From JBBQZU01 sp038207425 (lineage in GTDB: Bacteria; Bacteroidota; Bacteroidia; Flavobacteriales_D; Cryomorphaceae): DNA of 64,000 nucleotides. The notes below the pieces were generated by a model. The model was not told where the DNA came from. It saw only the letters and a list, made by a program, of their open reading frames with translations, and made no database searches. The stretch spans positions 124,001 through 188,000 of the forward strand of contig JBBQZU010000003.1 of NCBI GenBank assembly GCA_038207425.1. The letters run 5' to 3'. Made by a program: the position numbers and the translations under genes. Positions 8,070-16,567 of the stretch are shown in pieces (within the stretch, counting starts at the first letter, position 1; every line of letters starts with the position of its first letter).

Positions 8070-9257
8070 TTAATTAATGATTTCAGTTACCTGACCGGCA
8101 CCTACCGTGCGTCCACCTTCGCGGATCGCAAAACGAAGACCTTTGTCCATCGCTACAGGTACTATCAATTCTACTGTGATTGTTACGTTGTCACCAGGCA
8201 TTACCATTTCACGACCTTCGCCAAGGAAAATCTCTCCTGTTACGTCAGTAGTGCGGAGGTAAAACTGTGGACGGTATCTGTTGTGGAATGGAGTATGACG
8301 TCCACCTTCTTCTTTTTTCAAAACGTAAATCTCCGCTTTGAATTTAGTGTGAGGTGTAATTGATCCCGGCTTGGCTATAACCATTCCGCGACGAATTGCT
8401 GTTTTATCAATACCACGGAGTAGAAGACCTACGTTGTCGCCTGCTTCACCTCTGTTAAGTATTTTGCGAAACATCTCAACACCTGTTACTACAGATTTAA
8501 GTTTTTCAACTTGCATTCCGATGATTTCAACTTCATCACCTGAGTTGATTATACCTGTTTCAATACGACCTGTAGCAACAGTACCACGACCAGTGATCGA
8601 GAATACATCTTCTACCGGCATTAGGAATGGCTTGTCAATATCACGTGGTGGCATTTCAATCCATACATCAACTGCATCCATCAATTCTTCAACGGTAGCA
8701 ACCCATTTAGGCTCACCATTAAGTGCACCAAGTGCAGAACCTTTGATTACAGGTGTATTATCACCATCGTATTCGTAGAAAGAAAGAAGCTCACGCACTT
8801 CCATTTCAACTAGTTCAAGTAGTTCTTCATCGTCAACCATGTCCACTTTATTGAGGAACACGACGATACGCGGAACACCTACCTGGCGGCCAAGAAGGAT
8901 GTGCTCACGTGTTTGTGGCATAGGACCATCAGTCGCAGCTACAACAAGAATAGCGCCGTCCATCTGAGCAGCTCCTGTAACCATGTTCTTAACATAGTCA
9001 GCGTGACCTGGGCAGTCAACGTGAGCGTAGTGACGTTTAACGGTTTGGTACTCAACGTGTGATGTGTTGATTGTGATACCTCGCTCTCTTTCTTCTGGTG
9101 CATTGTCGATCATGTCGAAGCTTTTCACTTCAGCAAGACCTTTTGCAGAAAGTACGGATGTGATCGCTGCGGTAAGGGTCGTTTTACCGTGGTCAACGTG
9201 GCCGATTGTACCTATGTTAAGGTGCGGCTTGGAGCGATCGAATGTTTCTTTAGCCAT
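8070..9257 (-). CDS. tuf: Translation elongation factor Tu
   Basis: EF-Tu delivers aminoacyl-tRNA to the ribosome as a GTPase. It is 395 residues, standard length. The G1 motif GHVDHGKTTLT (residues about 19-29), the DCPGHADY G3 motif and the NKVDMVD G4 motif are all present, followed by the two beta-barrel domains. It is flanked by four tRNA genes upstream and tRNA-Trp downstream, so it is expressed from the tRNA operon promoter. Confidence 0.99.
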   Translation of the reverse strand: MAKETFDRSKPHLNIGTIGHVDHGKTTLTAAITSVLSAKGLAEVKSFDMIDNAPEERERGITINTSHVEYQTVKRHYAHVDCPGHADYVKNMVTGAAQMDGAILVVAATDGPMPQTREHILLGRQVGVPRIVVFLNKVDMVDDEELLELVEMEVRELLSFYEYDGDNTPVIKGSALGALNGEPKWVATVEELMDAVDVWIEMPPRDIDKPFLMPVEDVFSITGRGTVATGRIETGIINSGDEVEIIGMQVEKLKSVVTGVEMFRKILNRGEAGDNVGLLLRGIDKTAIRRGMVIAKPGSITPHTKFKAEIYVLKKEEGGRHTPFHNRYRPQFYLRTTDVTGEIFLGEGREMVMPGDNVTITVELIVPVAMDKGLRFAIREGGRTVGAGQVTEIIN

Positions 9258-9317
9258 GAGCTAGGATTTTAGTGGTTATGTTAATCTTTATTTTCGTGTG
9301 CAATAGTGCCAAATTTG

Positions 9318-9389
<72 letters not shown>

Positions 9390-9399
9390 TTTCAGGTTG

Positions 9400-9472
9400 A
9401 GCGGGAGACGGGATTCGAACCCGCGACATTTAGCTTGGAAGGCTAATGCTCTACCAACTGAGCTACTCCCGC
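9400..9472 (-). tRNA. tRNA-Gly (TCC)
   Basis: A cloverleaf on the minus strand: acceptor GCGGGAG/CTCCCGC, anticodon stem TTAGC/GCTAA with loop CTTCCAA (anticodon TCC), T-loop GGTTCGAATCC. It is ten bases upstream of tRNA-Thr(GGT). Confidence 0.96.
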
Positions 9473-9495
9473 CTTTCTCTTGAGACAATTAAAAG

Positions 9496-9578
9496 TGGGG
9501 AGAGCAGGATTCGAACCTGCGAAGGTATGAACCAACAGATTTACAGTCTGTCCTCGTTGGCCGCTTGAGTATCTCCCC
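9496..9578 (-). tRNA. tRNA-Tyr (GTA)
   Basis: A class II tRNA with long variable arm on the minus strand: acceptor GGGGAGA/TCTCCCC, anticodon stem ACAGA/TCTGT with loop CTGTAAA (anticodon GTA), T-loop GGTTCGAATCC. The 83-base length agrees with the extra arm of bacterial tRNA-Tyr. Confidence 0.96.
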
Positions 9579-9598
9579 AAAATAAATTTTCTTAAGAG

Positions 9599-9672
9599 AG
9601 CCGATGGAGGGATTCGAACCCCCGACCCGCTGATTACAAATCAGCTGCTCTGGCCAACTGAGCTACATCGGC
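9599..9672 (-). tRNA. tRNA-Thr (TGT)
   Basis: A cloverleaf on the minus strand: acceptor GCCGATG/CATCGGC, anticodon stem GCTGA/TCAGC with loop TTTGTAA (anticodon TGT), T-loop GGTTCGAATCC. It is the first gene of the tRNA-tuf-rpoBC superoperon, 59 bases behind the -7 promoter box. Confidence 0.96.
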
Positions 9673-9730
9673 AAAACCAGTATTTTAAGAACGTTTGGCC
9701 GCAGGCCGCACCTTTTCCCAAAAAGGTTTG

Positions 9731-9738
9731 CAAATGTA
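9731..9738 (-). promoter_or_regulatory. Promoter of the tRNA-tuf-rpoBC superoperon (-7 box)
   Basis: TACATTTG matches the Bacteroidota sigma-A -7 element TAnnTTTG exactly. A TTTTTG stretch sits 15 bases upstream, slightly closer than the usual -33 spacing. It is the only clear promoter before the tRNA cluster. Confidence 0.6.
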
Positions 9739-10187
9739 TAAAAGTTTTTCGTTCAAAAAGTGTGTTGCCGTTTTTTTCTGAACACATTGACTATAATTGT
9801 GATCTGAGCCAAAAAATTGCAAATGCCTGATAGGATTTTAATCATTGATTTACTTGTACTTATGCCTATTGAATTCATACCAGAATAACACTTAAACATG
9901 TTTGCACTAGCGGGCTTTACAAGTGCGTTTATTGATAAATTCCTGTTTGAGATGACTCAATCTGCACCCTGACGGTGATTTATGAGCTTAACTTTGTTCA
10001 TTCACTTACTTATGTATTTAGCTTGGTATTCTTTTTATCCGTTTGGCATAATTGAGATGCTGTAAGTATCAGTTTTCTCAATTTTCAAAACAAACAAGGC
10101 ATTAAGGCTTCGCTTAATTGCACATCGATAACAAATTGATTAAAGCGTAAATTGAGAACAAGTTTTACTAGCGAAAAATTGTTTCTA

Positions 10188-10223
10188 AATGAAGAAAGCA
10201 GCCTTTCAGCTCCTTTCTTCATT
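10188..10223 (-). terminator. Candidate terminator after hpf
   Basis: AATGAAGAAAG pairs perfectly with CTTTCTTCATT (11 bp) around a 14-base loop. On the minus strand a weak T-rich tail follows (TTAGAAACAATTTTTC). It is 14 bases after the hpf stop codon. Confidence 0.55.
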
Positions 10224-10236
10224 CTTTGTGATAGCG

Positions 10237-10539
10237 TCAGCTTGCCAATGCCTGTTTTCCTTTGAGTTTTCTTATTTGCCTCCGAAGCGCTTCCACTACG
10301 AGGTCAGTACCTTCTTCAAATGAGCTCGTTTGCCTTTTGGCGAACAATTCCTTGCCGGGCACATTGAGTTTTATTTCGGTTATTTTATTCCCTTCTTCCT
10401 TATTCTTTTCAAGCCTGAGAAATACTTCGGCTCTGATCATGTTGCCATGAAACTGTTCCAGTTTATGAAGTTTTGATTCGATAAATGATACGAGCTTGCC
10501 ATCTGCTTTGAACTGGATGGAATGAACACTGACTTGCAT
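10237..10539 (-). CDS. hpf: Ribosome hibernation promoting factor (short form)
   Basis: HPF/RaiA-family proteins bind the small subunit decoding region and hold ribosomes inactive in starvation. At 100 residues this is the short form without the dimerising C-terminal domain. The beta-alpha-beta fold is recognisable (MQVSVHSIQFKADGKLVSF ... VFLRLEK ... ITEIKLNVPGKELFAKRQ) with a basic C-terminal helix (LRRQIRKLKGKQ). It is 33 bases behind the XerC/D gene and likely in one transcript with rpsU and xer. Short HPF implies dimerisation, if any, needs a separate partner. Confidence 0.92.
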   Translation of the reverse strand: MQVSVHSIQFKADGKLVSFIESKLHKLEQFHGNMIRAEVFLRLEKNKEEGNKITEIKLNVPGKELFAKRQTSSFEEGTDLVVEALRRQIRKLKGKQALAS

Positions 10540-10572
10540 AGTCGTTCTGTTTTTGATGGTTTATAGATATGC

Positions 10573-11454
10573 TCAGCCTTTTGGGTGGGCTTTGCGGTGA
10601 ATTTCTTTTAGCTTGTCAATGCTATTGTGGGTATACACTTGGGTAGCAGCCAGTGAGGTATGGCCCAAGAGTTCTTTTATTGCATTGAGGTCAGCCCCCC
10701 TGTTCAGCATGTGCGTAGCAAAAGTGTGCCTGAGTACGTGGGGACTTTTCTTGCGTAAATAACTTACCCTCGAAAGGTAGATATTAACTATGTTATAAAC
10801 AAGTCTTGGGTAGATTTTCGCGCCTCGTTTGGTAAGGAAGAAAAAATTGTTGTCGCTTATTGCATTGAGTTTCTCTCTTTCCTTCATATAAGTTGTTAGC
10901 ACCGGGTGTATTGCTTCGCCTACGGGCAGTATCCTTTCCTTGTTGCGCTTGCCGAGCACTTTAAGCGTTCCCTGCTGTAAATCAAGATCGAAATTTTTTA
11001 TGCTTACCAATTCGGCGCAGCGGAGGCCAGTTTGATAAAACACTTCAATAATGGCTCGATCACGGCAGCCTTCAAAGTCAGATGCGAAGATATCAGAACC
11101 CAGTAGCTCTTCCATTTGTACTTCTTCCACATATACCGGAAGCTTTGATGGAATTTTAGGCACGGTTATTCTCTTGGAAGGATCTACTTCATGGCCGTAA
11201 AATTTCTTCAGGTACCTGAAGTATGCTCTTACTGCGCTGATTTTTCTATGAAGTGTTCGGGCTTCATTTCCATTCTCGAAAAGCTGTGCCAGCCAACTTC
11301 GCAAATGCTGGTAGTCGGCAACGCTGATATCTGAAATCTCATAGGTCTGATCAAGCCATATGCTCAACTGTTGCAAATCGGTAACATAAGCCTTAACAGT
11401 ATGGCTGCTATATCTTTTCTCAAACTGAAGGTAAGCCTCGAAATTTTGGAGCAT
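10573..11454 (-). CDS. xerC: Tyrosine recombinase XerC/XerD
   Basis: A site-specific recombinase that resolves chromosome dimers at dif; 293 residues, typical for XerC/D. The catalytic set is complete: Arg in GLRCAEL (about residue 145), Lys in the beta-hairpin KRNKERILP, HVLRHTF (about 239), LGHTS, and the Tyr nucleophile in QVYTH (about 274). The frame extends to 11487, but those codons are the rpsU terminator; the ATG at 11454 starts MLQNFEAYLQFEKRYSSH, the usual N-terminus. The linkage rpsU-xer-hpf near tuf is typical of Bacteroidota and argues for a chromosomal housekeeping enzyme rather than a phage integrase. XerC versus XerD is not certain. Confidence 0.93.
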   Translation of the reverse strand: MLQNFEAYLQFEKRYSSHTVKAYVTDLQQLSIWLDQTYEISDISVADYQHLRSWLAQLFENGNEARTLHRKISAVRAYFRYLKKFYGHEVDPSKRITVPKIPSKLPVYVEEVQMEELLGSDIFASDFEGCRDRAIIEVFYQTGLRCAELVSIKNFDLDLQQGTLKVLGKRNKERILPVGEAIHPVLTTYMKEREKLNAISDNNFFFLTKRGAKIYPRLVYNIVNIYLSRVSYLRKKSPHVLRHTFATHMLNRGADLNAIKELLGHTSLAATQVYTHNSIDKLKEIHRKAHPKG

Positions 11455-11483
11455 AAAAAAAAGGGACAGCCCAAAGGCTGCCC
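11455..11483 (-). terminator. Terminator after rpsU, abutting the xer start codon
   Basis: On the minus strand GGGCAGCC-TTTG-GGCTGTCCC forms an 8-bp stem with one bulged T, followed by eight T residues and then immediately the ATG of xer. It is a strong intrinsic terminator 35 bases after the rpsU stop. Confidence 0.85.
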
Positions 11484-11517
11484 CCAATATAGTGATTGTA
11501 CTGTAAGTAAAGAGCGA

Positions 11518-11709
11518 CTACTCCAAGGTGCGCTTCATAGCTGAAGCATATATTGCTTTAAGGCGCTGCTGGCGTTTCACTATAGACGGTTTTGTAAACT
11601 GCTGCCTAATACGTAGTTCTTTAACAACCCCGGTGCGATCGAATTTCTTCTTGAATTTCTTAAGCGCTCGCTCAATATTTTCGCCTTCTTTTACTGGTAC
11701 AATTAACAT
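11518..11709 (-). CDS. rpsU: 30S ribosomal protein bS21
   Basis: S21 is a small basic protein near the 30S platform that helps initiation. From the ATG at 11709 it is 63 residues (MLIVPVKEGENIERALKKFKKKF...), the family length, with the basic C-terminus VKRQQRLKAIYAS. The frame is open to 11742, but a promoter box at 11740-11747 lies there, so the longer start is very unlikely. Confidence 0.96.
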   Translation of the reverse strand: MLIVPVKEGENIERALKKFKKKFDRTGVVKELRIRQQFTKPSIVKRQQRLKAIYASAMKRTLE

Positions 11710-11739
11710 ATGCTTTCGGTTCCTTTTAATTAGGGAGCG

Positions 11740-11747
11740 CAAATATA
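11740..11747 (-). promoter_or_regulatory. Promoter of rpsU (-7 box)
   Basis: TATATTTG matches the TAnnTTTG element and lies 31 bases before the rpsU ATG at 11709. The -33 part is weak. Confidence 0.6.
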
Positions 11748-11769
11748 CACTTTTATCGAAAGAAAAAAA

Positions 11770-12912
11770 TCATGAAAGAATTTTTCTCGAAATAACGAGC
11801 TTTTGTATCTCGCTTGTTCCTTCGCCAATTGTGCATAGCTTGCTATCTCTGTAAAACTTCTCAACAGGAAAGTCCTTTGTATAACCATATCCGCCAAAAA
11901 TCTGTACTGCTTCAGTAGATGCTCTAACACATGCTTCACTGGCATAATATTTCGCCATAGCCGACTGCTTTGTAACATCCTGACCGGTATTTTTGAGATG
12001 CACGGCCTGAAGGGTCAGCAATTCGGCTGCCTCAATTTCTGTAGCCATATCGGCCAGCTTGAAAGCGATAGCCTGAAATTTCGAAATAGATTGTCCAAAC
12101 TGCTCCCGTTCTTTGCTGTATTTCAATGCTGCCTCATAAGCACCTTTGGCAATACCCATTGAAAGAGCAGCAATCGATATACGGCCACCATCGAGAATTT
12201 TCATGGCCTGAATAAATCCTTCACCAACCTTTCCAAGTACATTTGCTGCCGGTACACGACAATCTTCAAAAATAAGTTCAGCGGTTTCACTTGCGCGCAT
12301 ACCAAGCTTATTCTCCTTCTTTCCTGCTTTAAATCCAGGCGTGCCTCGCTCAACAACTATAGCGGAAATACCCCTTGTATCAAGCAAATCGCCGGTACGC
12401 ACAAGAACCACGGCAACATTACCACTGATTCCGTGTGTGATCCAGTTCTTGGTTCCGTTCAACACATAATGGTCACCATCAAGCACGGCAGTTGTTTTCA
12501 TTCGCAAGGAATCTGAACCCGTATTGCTCTCCGTAAGCCCCCAGGCTCCGATCCACTCGCCGGTGGCAAGTTTTGGCAACCATGTGCGTTTTTGATCTTC
12601 ATTTCCAAAAGATAATATGTGCCCGGTACAAAGCGAATTGTGGGCCGCAACTGAGAGGCCGATGGAGCCGCAAACCTTGGAGATTTCGCTTATGGTGGTA
12701 TAGTATTCGCTGTAGGTAAAGCCTGCACCTCCGTATGCTTCAGGAACAAGCACACCTAGCAAACCCAGGCTTCCGAGCTTGCGCATTGTTTCGATAGGAA
12801 AATGCTGTGATTCGTCCCACTCCATAAAATGGGGACGTATTTCTTTATCGCAAAAATCACGCACCATTTGGGCGATCATTTGCTGGTTTTCAGTGGTGGT
12901 TGTAGTGGTCAT
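11770..12912 (-). CDS. Acyl-CoA dehydrogenase
   Basis: An FAD flavoenzyme that introduces the 2,3-double bond into acyl-CoA in fatty acid or branched-chain amino acid oxidation. The 380 residues cover the N-terminal helical domain, the middle beta domain (GAWGLTESNTGSDS at about 130, WITHGISGNVAVV) and the C-terminal helical domain with EAVQIFGGYGYTKDFPVEKF and the end TSEIQKLVISRKIL. The residue run YGYTKDFPVE near the C-terminus matches short-chain/isovaleryl-type members. It stands between rpsU (opposite operon end) and apt; substrate cannot be fixed from sequence alone. Confidence 0.94.
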   Translation of the reverse strand: MTTTTTTENQQMIAQMVRDFCDKEIRPHFMEWDESQHFPIETMRKLGSLGLLGVLVPEAYGGAGFTYSEYYTTISEISKVCGSIGLSVAAHNSLCTGHILSFGNEDQKRTWLPKLATGEWIGAWGLTESNTGSDSLRMKTTAVLDGDHYVLNGTKNWITHGISGNVAVVLVRTGDLLDTRGISAIVVERGTPGFKAGKKENKLGMRASETAELIFEDCRVPAANVLGKVGEGFIQAMKILDGGRISIAALSMGIAKGAYEAALKYSKEREQFGQSISKFQAIAFKLADMATEIEAAELLTLQAVHLKNTGQDVTKQSAMAKYYASEACVRASTEAVQIFGGYGYTKDFPVEKFYRDSKLCTIGEGTSEIQKLVISRKILS

Positions 12913-12939
12913 TATACTAAATTTTCAGTGGTAAGGTCC

Positions 12940-13476
12940 TCATCCGTAGCTAAGCATGCTAATGATAGGCGTATCGTAATCGAGCAACCGGTTTCGCCCG
13001 GAAAGCATCTCCAATTCAATAAGAAAGGCAAATCCTGCCAAAATTCCGCCTTGACTCTTTATAAGCTCGGCGCCTGCGCAAGCAGTACCCCCTGTAGCCA
13101 GCAAATCGTCGTGTATAAGCACATTCATGCCTGAATACACAGATCCTTTATGCATTTCAATCTCTGCAGTGCCATATTCAAGAGCATAGCTGTATGAAAC
13201 CGTTTCAGCCGGTAATTTTCCCTTTTTACGAAGAACAATAAATGGTACGTTAAGTTCAAGCGCCAGTGGAAATCCGTAAAGAAAGCCCCTGCTTTCAATG
13301 CCAGCAACTGCGTCAATTCTAACCCCTTCGAAAAGTTTTACAAACTCTTGCACTACCCCTCGGCTCAATACAGGCGATTCAAGAAGGGGGGTAATGTCCT
13401 TAAACTGAATTCCTGGTTTTGGGAAATCAGGAATTGTGCGCACGGTATTAAGCAGCTGCTCGCGAATATCGTTCAT
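12940..13476 (-). CDS. apt: Adenine phosphoribosyltransferase
   Basis: Makes AMP from adenine and PRPP in purine salvage. The 178 residues carry the PRPP-binding motif VLIHDDLLATGGTA (about 125-138) and the GIESRGFLYG and KKGKLPAETVSYSY segments of Apt. The start ATG overlaps the stop of the upstream helix-hairpin-helix gene as ATGA, so translation is probably coupled. It ends MLSYG. Confidence 0.97.
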   Translation of the reverse strand: MNDIREQLLNTVRTIPDFPKPGIQFKDITPLLESPVLSRGVVQEFVKLFEGVRIDAVAGIESRGFLYGFPLALELNVPFIVLRKKGKLPAETVSYSYALEYGTAEIEMHKGSVYSGMNVLIHDDLLATGGTACAGAELIKSQGGILAGFAFLIELEMLSGRNRLLDYDTPIISMLSYG

Positions 13477-14405
13477 TCGAAACTTAAATAGGGTGCAAGT
13501 TTAAGGCTTAATTCAGCATTTAACAAACCAGCATCAGTGAGTTCCTTGATACTATCAAATCGCTTTTGCTTTTCCCTATGATTCACAATTCTATTTGCCA
13601 TGTCAAATGAAAGGTACGGGTGGGCCGACAGTTCCTGGGCGGTGGCTCTGTTTACATTTATTCTCTTTATCTGACTTAAATCTATTGTTGCCTTGTCGGC
13701 AAATAAATCAATCGTTTCGGGAGTTATTTTTTTAATCTCAAGCAGTTGAGCAAGTGAATGAAACCCGCCCAATTTTTCGCGGTAAGCAATAATTCGCTTT
13801 GCGAAATAACTTCCTATTCCTTTCAGTTGCTTTAGCTCTGTGGTGTCAGCAGAATTTAGCTCTATTGTAATTTCTTTGAATTCATAGGGTTTTGTTTCAG
13901 CGGTATCAGACCATTTTCGTGTAGGCATCGGACTTTGCCGGTCATATTTTTTCTCGTACTTATCGAGCTTATCGGGAAGTTCAATATACGGAGAAATTGA
14001 TTCAAACAACTCATCATCAACAAAATACAACTTTCCAAAATCCTGCTTTGTTCTAAATACGCCTCCCTTGGCCATATACTTGCGCAAAGTTTGTATCTGT
14101 TTTTGGCTAAAGCCCAATGAAGCGTAGCCTGAATCACTTAGTGTATTTGGGTTGAATTTAAAATATTCTACATCCCTCTTTACAAAATCGAAAGTCTTTT
14201 GAACGAAGCCCGTATCTGCCACTACGCGGTTTTCCGAACTATCTAAAAGTATGGCAAGAACTTCAGGGTCCAGTGGTGGATGCTTGTAAAAACTCACGTA
14301 GAGCTGAGTACCGAAAATAATTAAAATTATTAATACAGCTACTGTTAGAGTGGCATTGCGTTCTGCTCTATAATGGGTAAAATATGACTTAAAACCTTCC
14401 AACAT
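13473..14405 (-). CDS. ComEA-like helix-hairpin-helix membrane protein
   Basis: A 310-residue protein with a short cytoplasmic N-terminus, one transmembrane segment (about residues 20-37, ATLTVAVLIILIIFGTQL) and several helix-hairpin-helix units behind it: one near 175-220 (LNSADTTELKQLKGIGSYFA) and one near 255-300 (INVNRATAQELSAHPYLSFD), plus a divergent one near 85-115. HhH domains of this kind bind DNA without sequence specificity, as in the competence receptor ComEA. Here the topology would place them in the periplasm. It shares an ATGA overlap with apt and lies 15 bases behind the symporter gene. Role in DNA uptake is only an inference. Confidence 0.8.
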   Translation of the reverse strand: MLEGFKSYFTHYRAERNATLTVAVLIILIIFGTQLYVSFYKHPPLDPEVLAILLDSSENRVVADTGFVQKTFDFVKRDVEYFKFNPNTLSDSGYASLGFSQKQIQTLRKYMAKGGVFRTKQDFGKLYFVDDELFESISPYIELPDKLDKYEKKYDRQSPMPTRKWSDTAETKPYEFKEITIELNSADTTELKQLKGIGSYFAKRIIAYREKLGGFHSLAQLLEIKKITPETIDLFADKATIDLSQIKRINVNRATAQELSAHPYLSFDMANRIVNHREKQKRFDSIKELTDAGLLNAELSLKLAPYLSFE

Positions 14406-14420
14406 TGCCTTTCCATATAG

Positions 14421-16484
14421 TTATTTAAATCGCTTTATCGCACCTGATTTAATTTTACCAAAATAGGTGTCCAAGTCCTTTCTCACTTCGCCCGACATAA
14501 TAACAAGGCCCAAAATATTCGGGAATGCCATGCCTAAAATCATCAGGTCTGAAAAATCTAATACACTGCCTAGACCAACCGATGAGCCAATGACGATAAA
14601 GACTAGAAATATTGCTTTATAAACAAGTTCGGTGCGGCGCGAATATCCAAACAAATAAGTCCATGCCTTAAGGCCGTAATAGGACCATGACACCATAGTA
14701 GAAAACGCAAATAGAAAAATGGCAATAAGCAAGACCCAGTCAAACCAACCAAAAACGCTGCTGAAGGCTGCTGAAGTGAGTTCAGCACCGGTAAGACCAC
14801 CCGTATTATCAGCGAAGCCGGTAAAGATGAGCACTAAGGCAGTCATTGTACAAACCACAACTGTATCAACAAATGGTTCAAGAAGGGCAACGATACCCTC
14901 GCTTACAGGTTCTTCGGTGCGCGATGCAGCGTGTGCAATTGAAGCAGAGCCAACGCCTGCTTCATTAGAAAAGGCTGCTCTTTGAAATCCAACAATCAGG
15001 ACTCCAATAACCCCTCCCTTTAGGGCAGAAGGTGCGAATGCTCCTTCAAAGATTGATGAAAATGCATGACCTAAATTTTCAATATTCATTAGGATGATTA
15101 TCCCAGCGAAGCTCACATAAATACCTACCATTAGTGGAACAATCTTATCTGTAACTCTGGCAATACTTTTAATACCGCCCAGAATAACCAATGCTACCAG
15201 TATTGCCAGAATAACGCCAAAGAGGGCACCGTTGCCTTGAAAGAACTCAATTTTGGATGAGGCCTGTGCAAAAGCCTGGTTGGCCTGAAACATATTTCCC
15301 CCGCCCAAAGAACCACCCACGCAAAGAATGGCAAATAAGACGGCAAGCACTTTTCCAAATCCCTTCATGTTGCGATTTGCCAAACCCTGTGAAAGGTAAA
15401 ACATAGGCCCTCCTGAAACTACCCCTTTCTCACTAATCCTTCGGTACTTGACACCGAGCGTGCATTCTGTAAACTTACTTGCCATACCGAGCAAACCGGC
15501 AATGATCATCCAAAAAGTAGCACCCGCTCCACCTATAACAATTGCTACAGCGACTCCAGCAATATTACCAAGACCAACGGTAGCTGAAAGTGCGGTAGTG
15601 AGTGCTTGAAAATGCGTAACCTCTCCCGGGTCGGTGGGATTGTCGTATTTCCCTCTTACGAGTAATAATGCCTGCTTGACACCTCGAAAATTTACAAAGC
15701 CCATTCGCAATGTGAAGAAAATAGCTCCTAATACCAACCAAACTACGATGAAAGGAATATTCTTCTTTTGCAAATCGCCATTGGGATGAACCAGTGCAAC
15801 CGGCGATTCATACTGAATATTGCCTATAACTCCTGTGCCGGGTGCCGTACGTGCAGCAATATCATCAGAATTGTAAACCAGCTCGCCGGTATTAAAACGA
15901 TGTGTTAGAATGCCTGTTTCATGTGCAAAAATGCTAAGGGTATCGTTGGTATTGCGGCGAAGCAGCGCGATTCTATCGCCTTTCTGAACCTTTTTACCAG
16001 AAGGTTTGTACCACTGCTGCAGAAAAATTCGGTTGGTCTCTGCTGCTCTGTATCCTAGGGCTATTACGTCTTCATGTGATGCATATACTACCGGATCATA
16101 GATTCCTGTAGCCTCAAATGGGTCCCAAAAAAGTATTTGGGCAATGCCATTTACAAGAGGTAGAAATAGTGAATTAATTTTTTCTTCTGGCGACTCCACG
16201 GGGATGATTCCGTTAAGCAGCTTTTCACTCCCAGCGGCATCTGTAATCCACACGCTAAACGCAACACCTTCTGTGAGCTTTACACTCAAATCCGAATCTA
16301 AGGATGTTGCCTGATTGCTCCATTTATAGGTAAAAGGCGGCACGCCTTTTATCACAACTACTTGTGCGCGCCCATCAGATATCAGCTTACTGTCATTGAA
16401 TACTTCAATTTTAGCTTCAAGCTGCGCATATACAACGCATGAAAGATTCAAGGCCAATAAAAGTGTCGCCGATACTTTTTTCAT
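14421..16484 (-). CDS. Alanine/glycine:cation symporter with periplasmic N-terminal extension
   Basis: The C-terminal part (about residues 243-687) is a full sodium:alanine/glycine symporter of the AGCS family: multiple membrane helices, with GNIAGVAVAIVIGGAGA and NEAGVGSASIAHAA as family landmarks. The N-terminal 240 residues are unusual. They start with a cleavable signal peptide (1-21, ending VYAQ), then a SprB/PKD-like stretch (PPFTYKWSNQAT at 49-60, SVWITDAAG at 77-85), then about 125-210 a region like a biotinyl-lipoyl hairpin (SGKKVQKGDRIALL ... HETGILTHRFNTGELV). Ordinary AGCS proteins have about 450-550 residues. The extension would face the periplasm. It could gate the transporter or bind a partner; this is unproven. 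Confidence 0.88.
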   Translation of the reverse strand: MKKVSATLLLALNLSCVVYAQLEAKIEVFNDSKLISDGRAQVVVIKGVPPFTYKWSNQATSLDSDLSVKLTEGVAFSVWITDAAGSEKLLNGIIPVESPEEKINSLFLPLVNGIAQILFWDPFEATGIYDPVVYASHEDVIALGYRAAETNRIFLQQWYKPSGKKVQKGDRIALLRRNTNDTLSIFAHETGILTHRFNTGELVYNSDDIAARTAPGTGVIGNIQYESPVALVHPNGDLQKKNIPFIVVWLVLGAIFFTLRMGFVNFRGVKQALLLVRGKYDNPTDPGEVTHFQALTTALSATVGLGNIAGVAVAIVIGGAGATFWMIIAGLLGMASKFTECTLGVKYRRISEKGVVSGGPMFYLSQGLANRNMKGFGKVLAVLFAILCVGGSLGGGNMFQANQAFAQASSKIEFFQGNGALFGVILAILVALVILGGIKSIARVTDKIVPLMVGIYVSFAGIIILMNIENLGHAFSSIFEGAFAPSALKGGVIGVLIVGFQRAAFSNEAGVGSASIAHAASRTEEPVSEGIVALLEPFVDTVVVCTMTALVLIFTGFADNTGGLTGAELTSAAFSSVFGWFDWVLLIAIFLFAFSTMVSWSYYGLKAWTYLFGYSRRTELVYKAIFLVFIVIGSSVGLGSVLDFSDLMILGMAFPNILGLVIMSGEVRKDLDTYFGKIKSGAIKRFK

Positions 16485-16567
16485 AAATCTCTTTCCTATT
16501 TCCGCAGGTCTTGCTTGGCTTGCGAAGGTCTAAAGAAACAAAATATTTTCAGAGACTGAAGAGATAG

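Larger units (their letters stand above)
9673..10236. other. Gene-free region between tRNA cluster and hpf
   Basis: This 564-base stretch has no coding frame of note on either strand. Its right end holds a hairpin behind hpf (10188-10223) and its left end the superoperon promoter (9731-9738). The middle, about 9760-10180, is AT-rich; I see no RNA gene, repeat or further motif there. Confidence 0.6.

Noticed and set aside
10573..11454. Tyrosine recombinase near tRNA genes as sign of an integrated element
   Set aside because: The conserved rpsU-xer-hpf order, the XerC/D-type N-terminus and the absence of att-like repeats or phage genes indicate a housekeeping enzyme.
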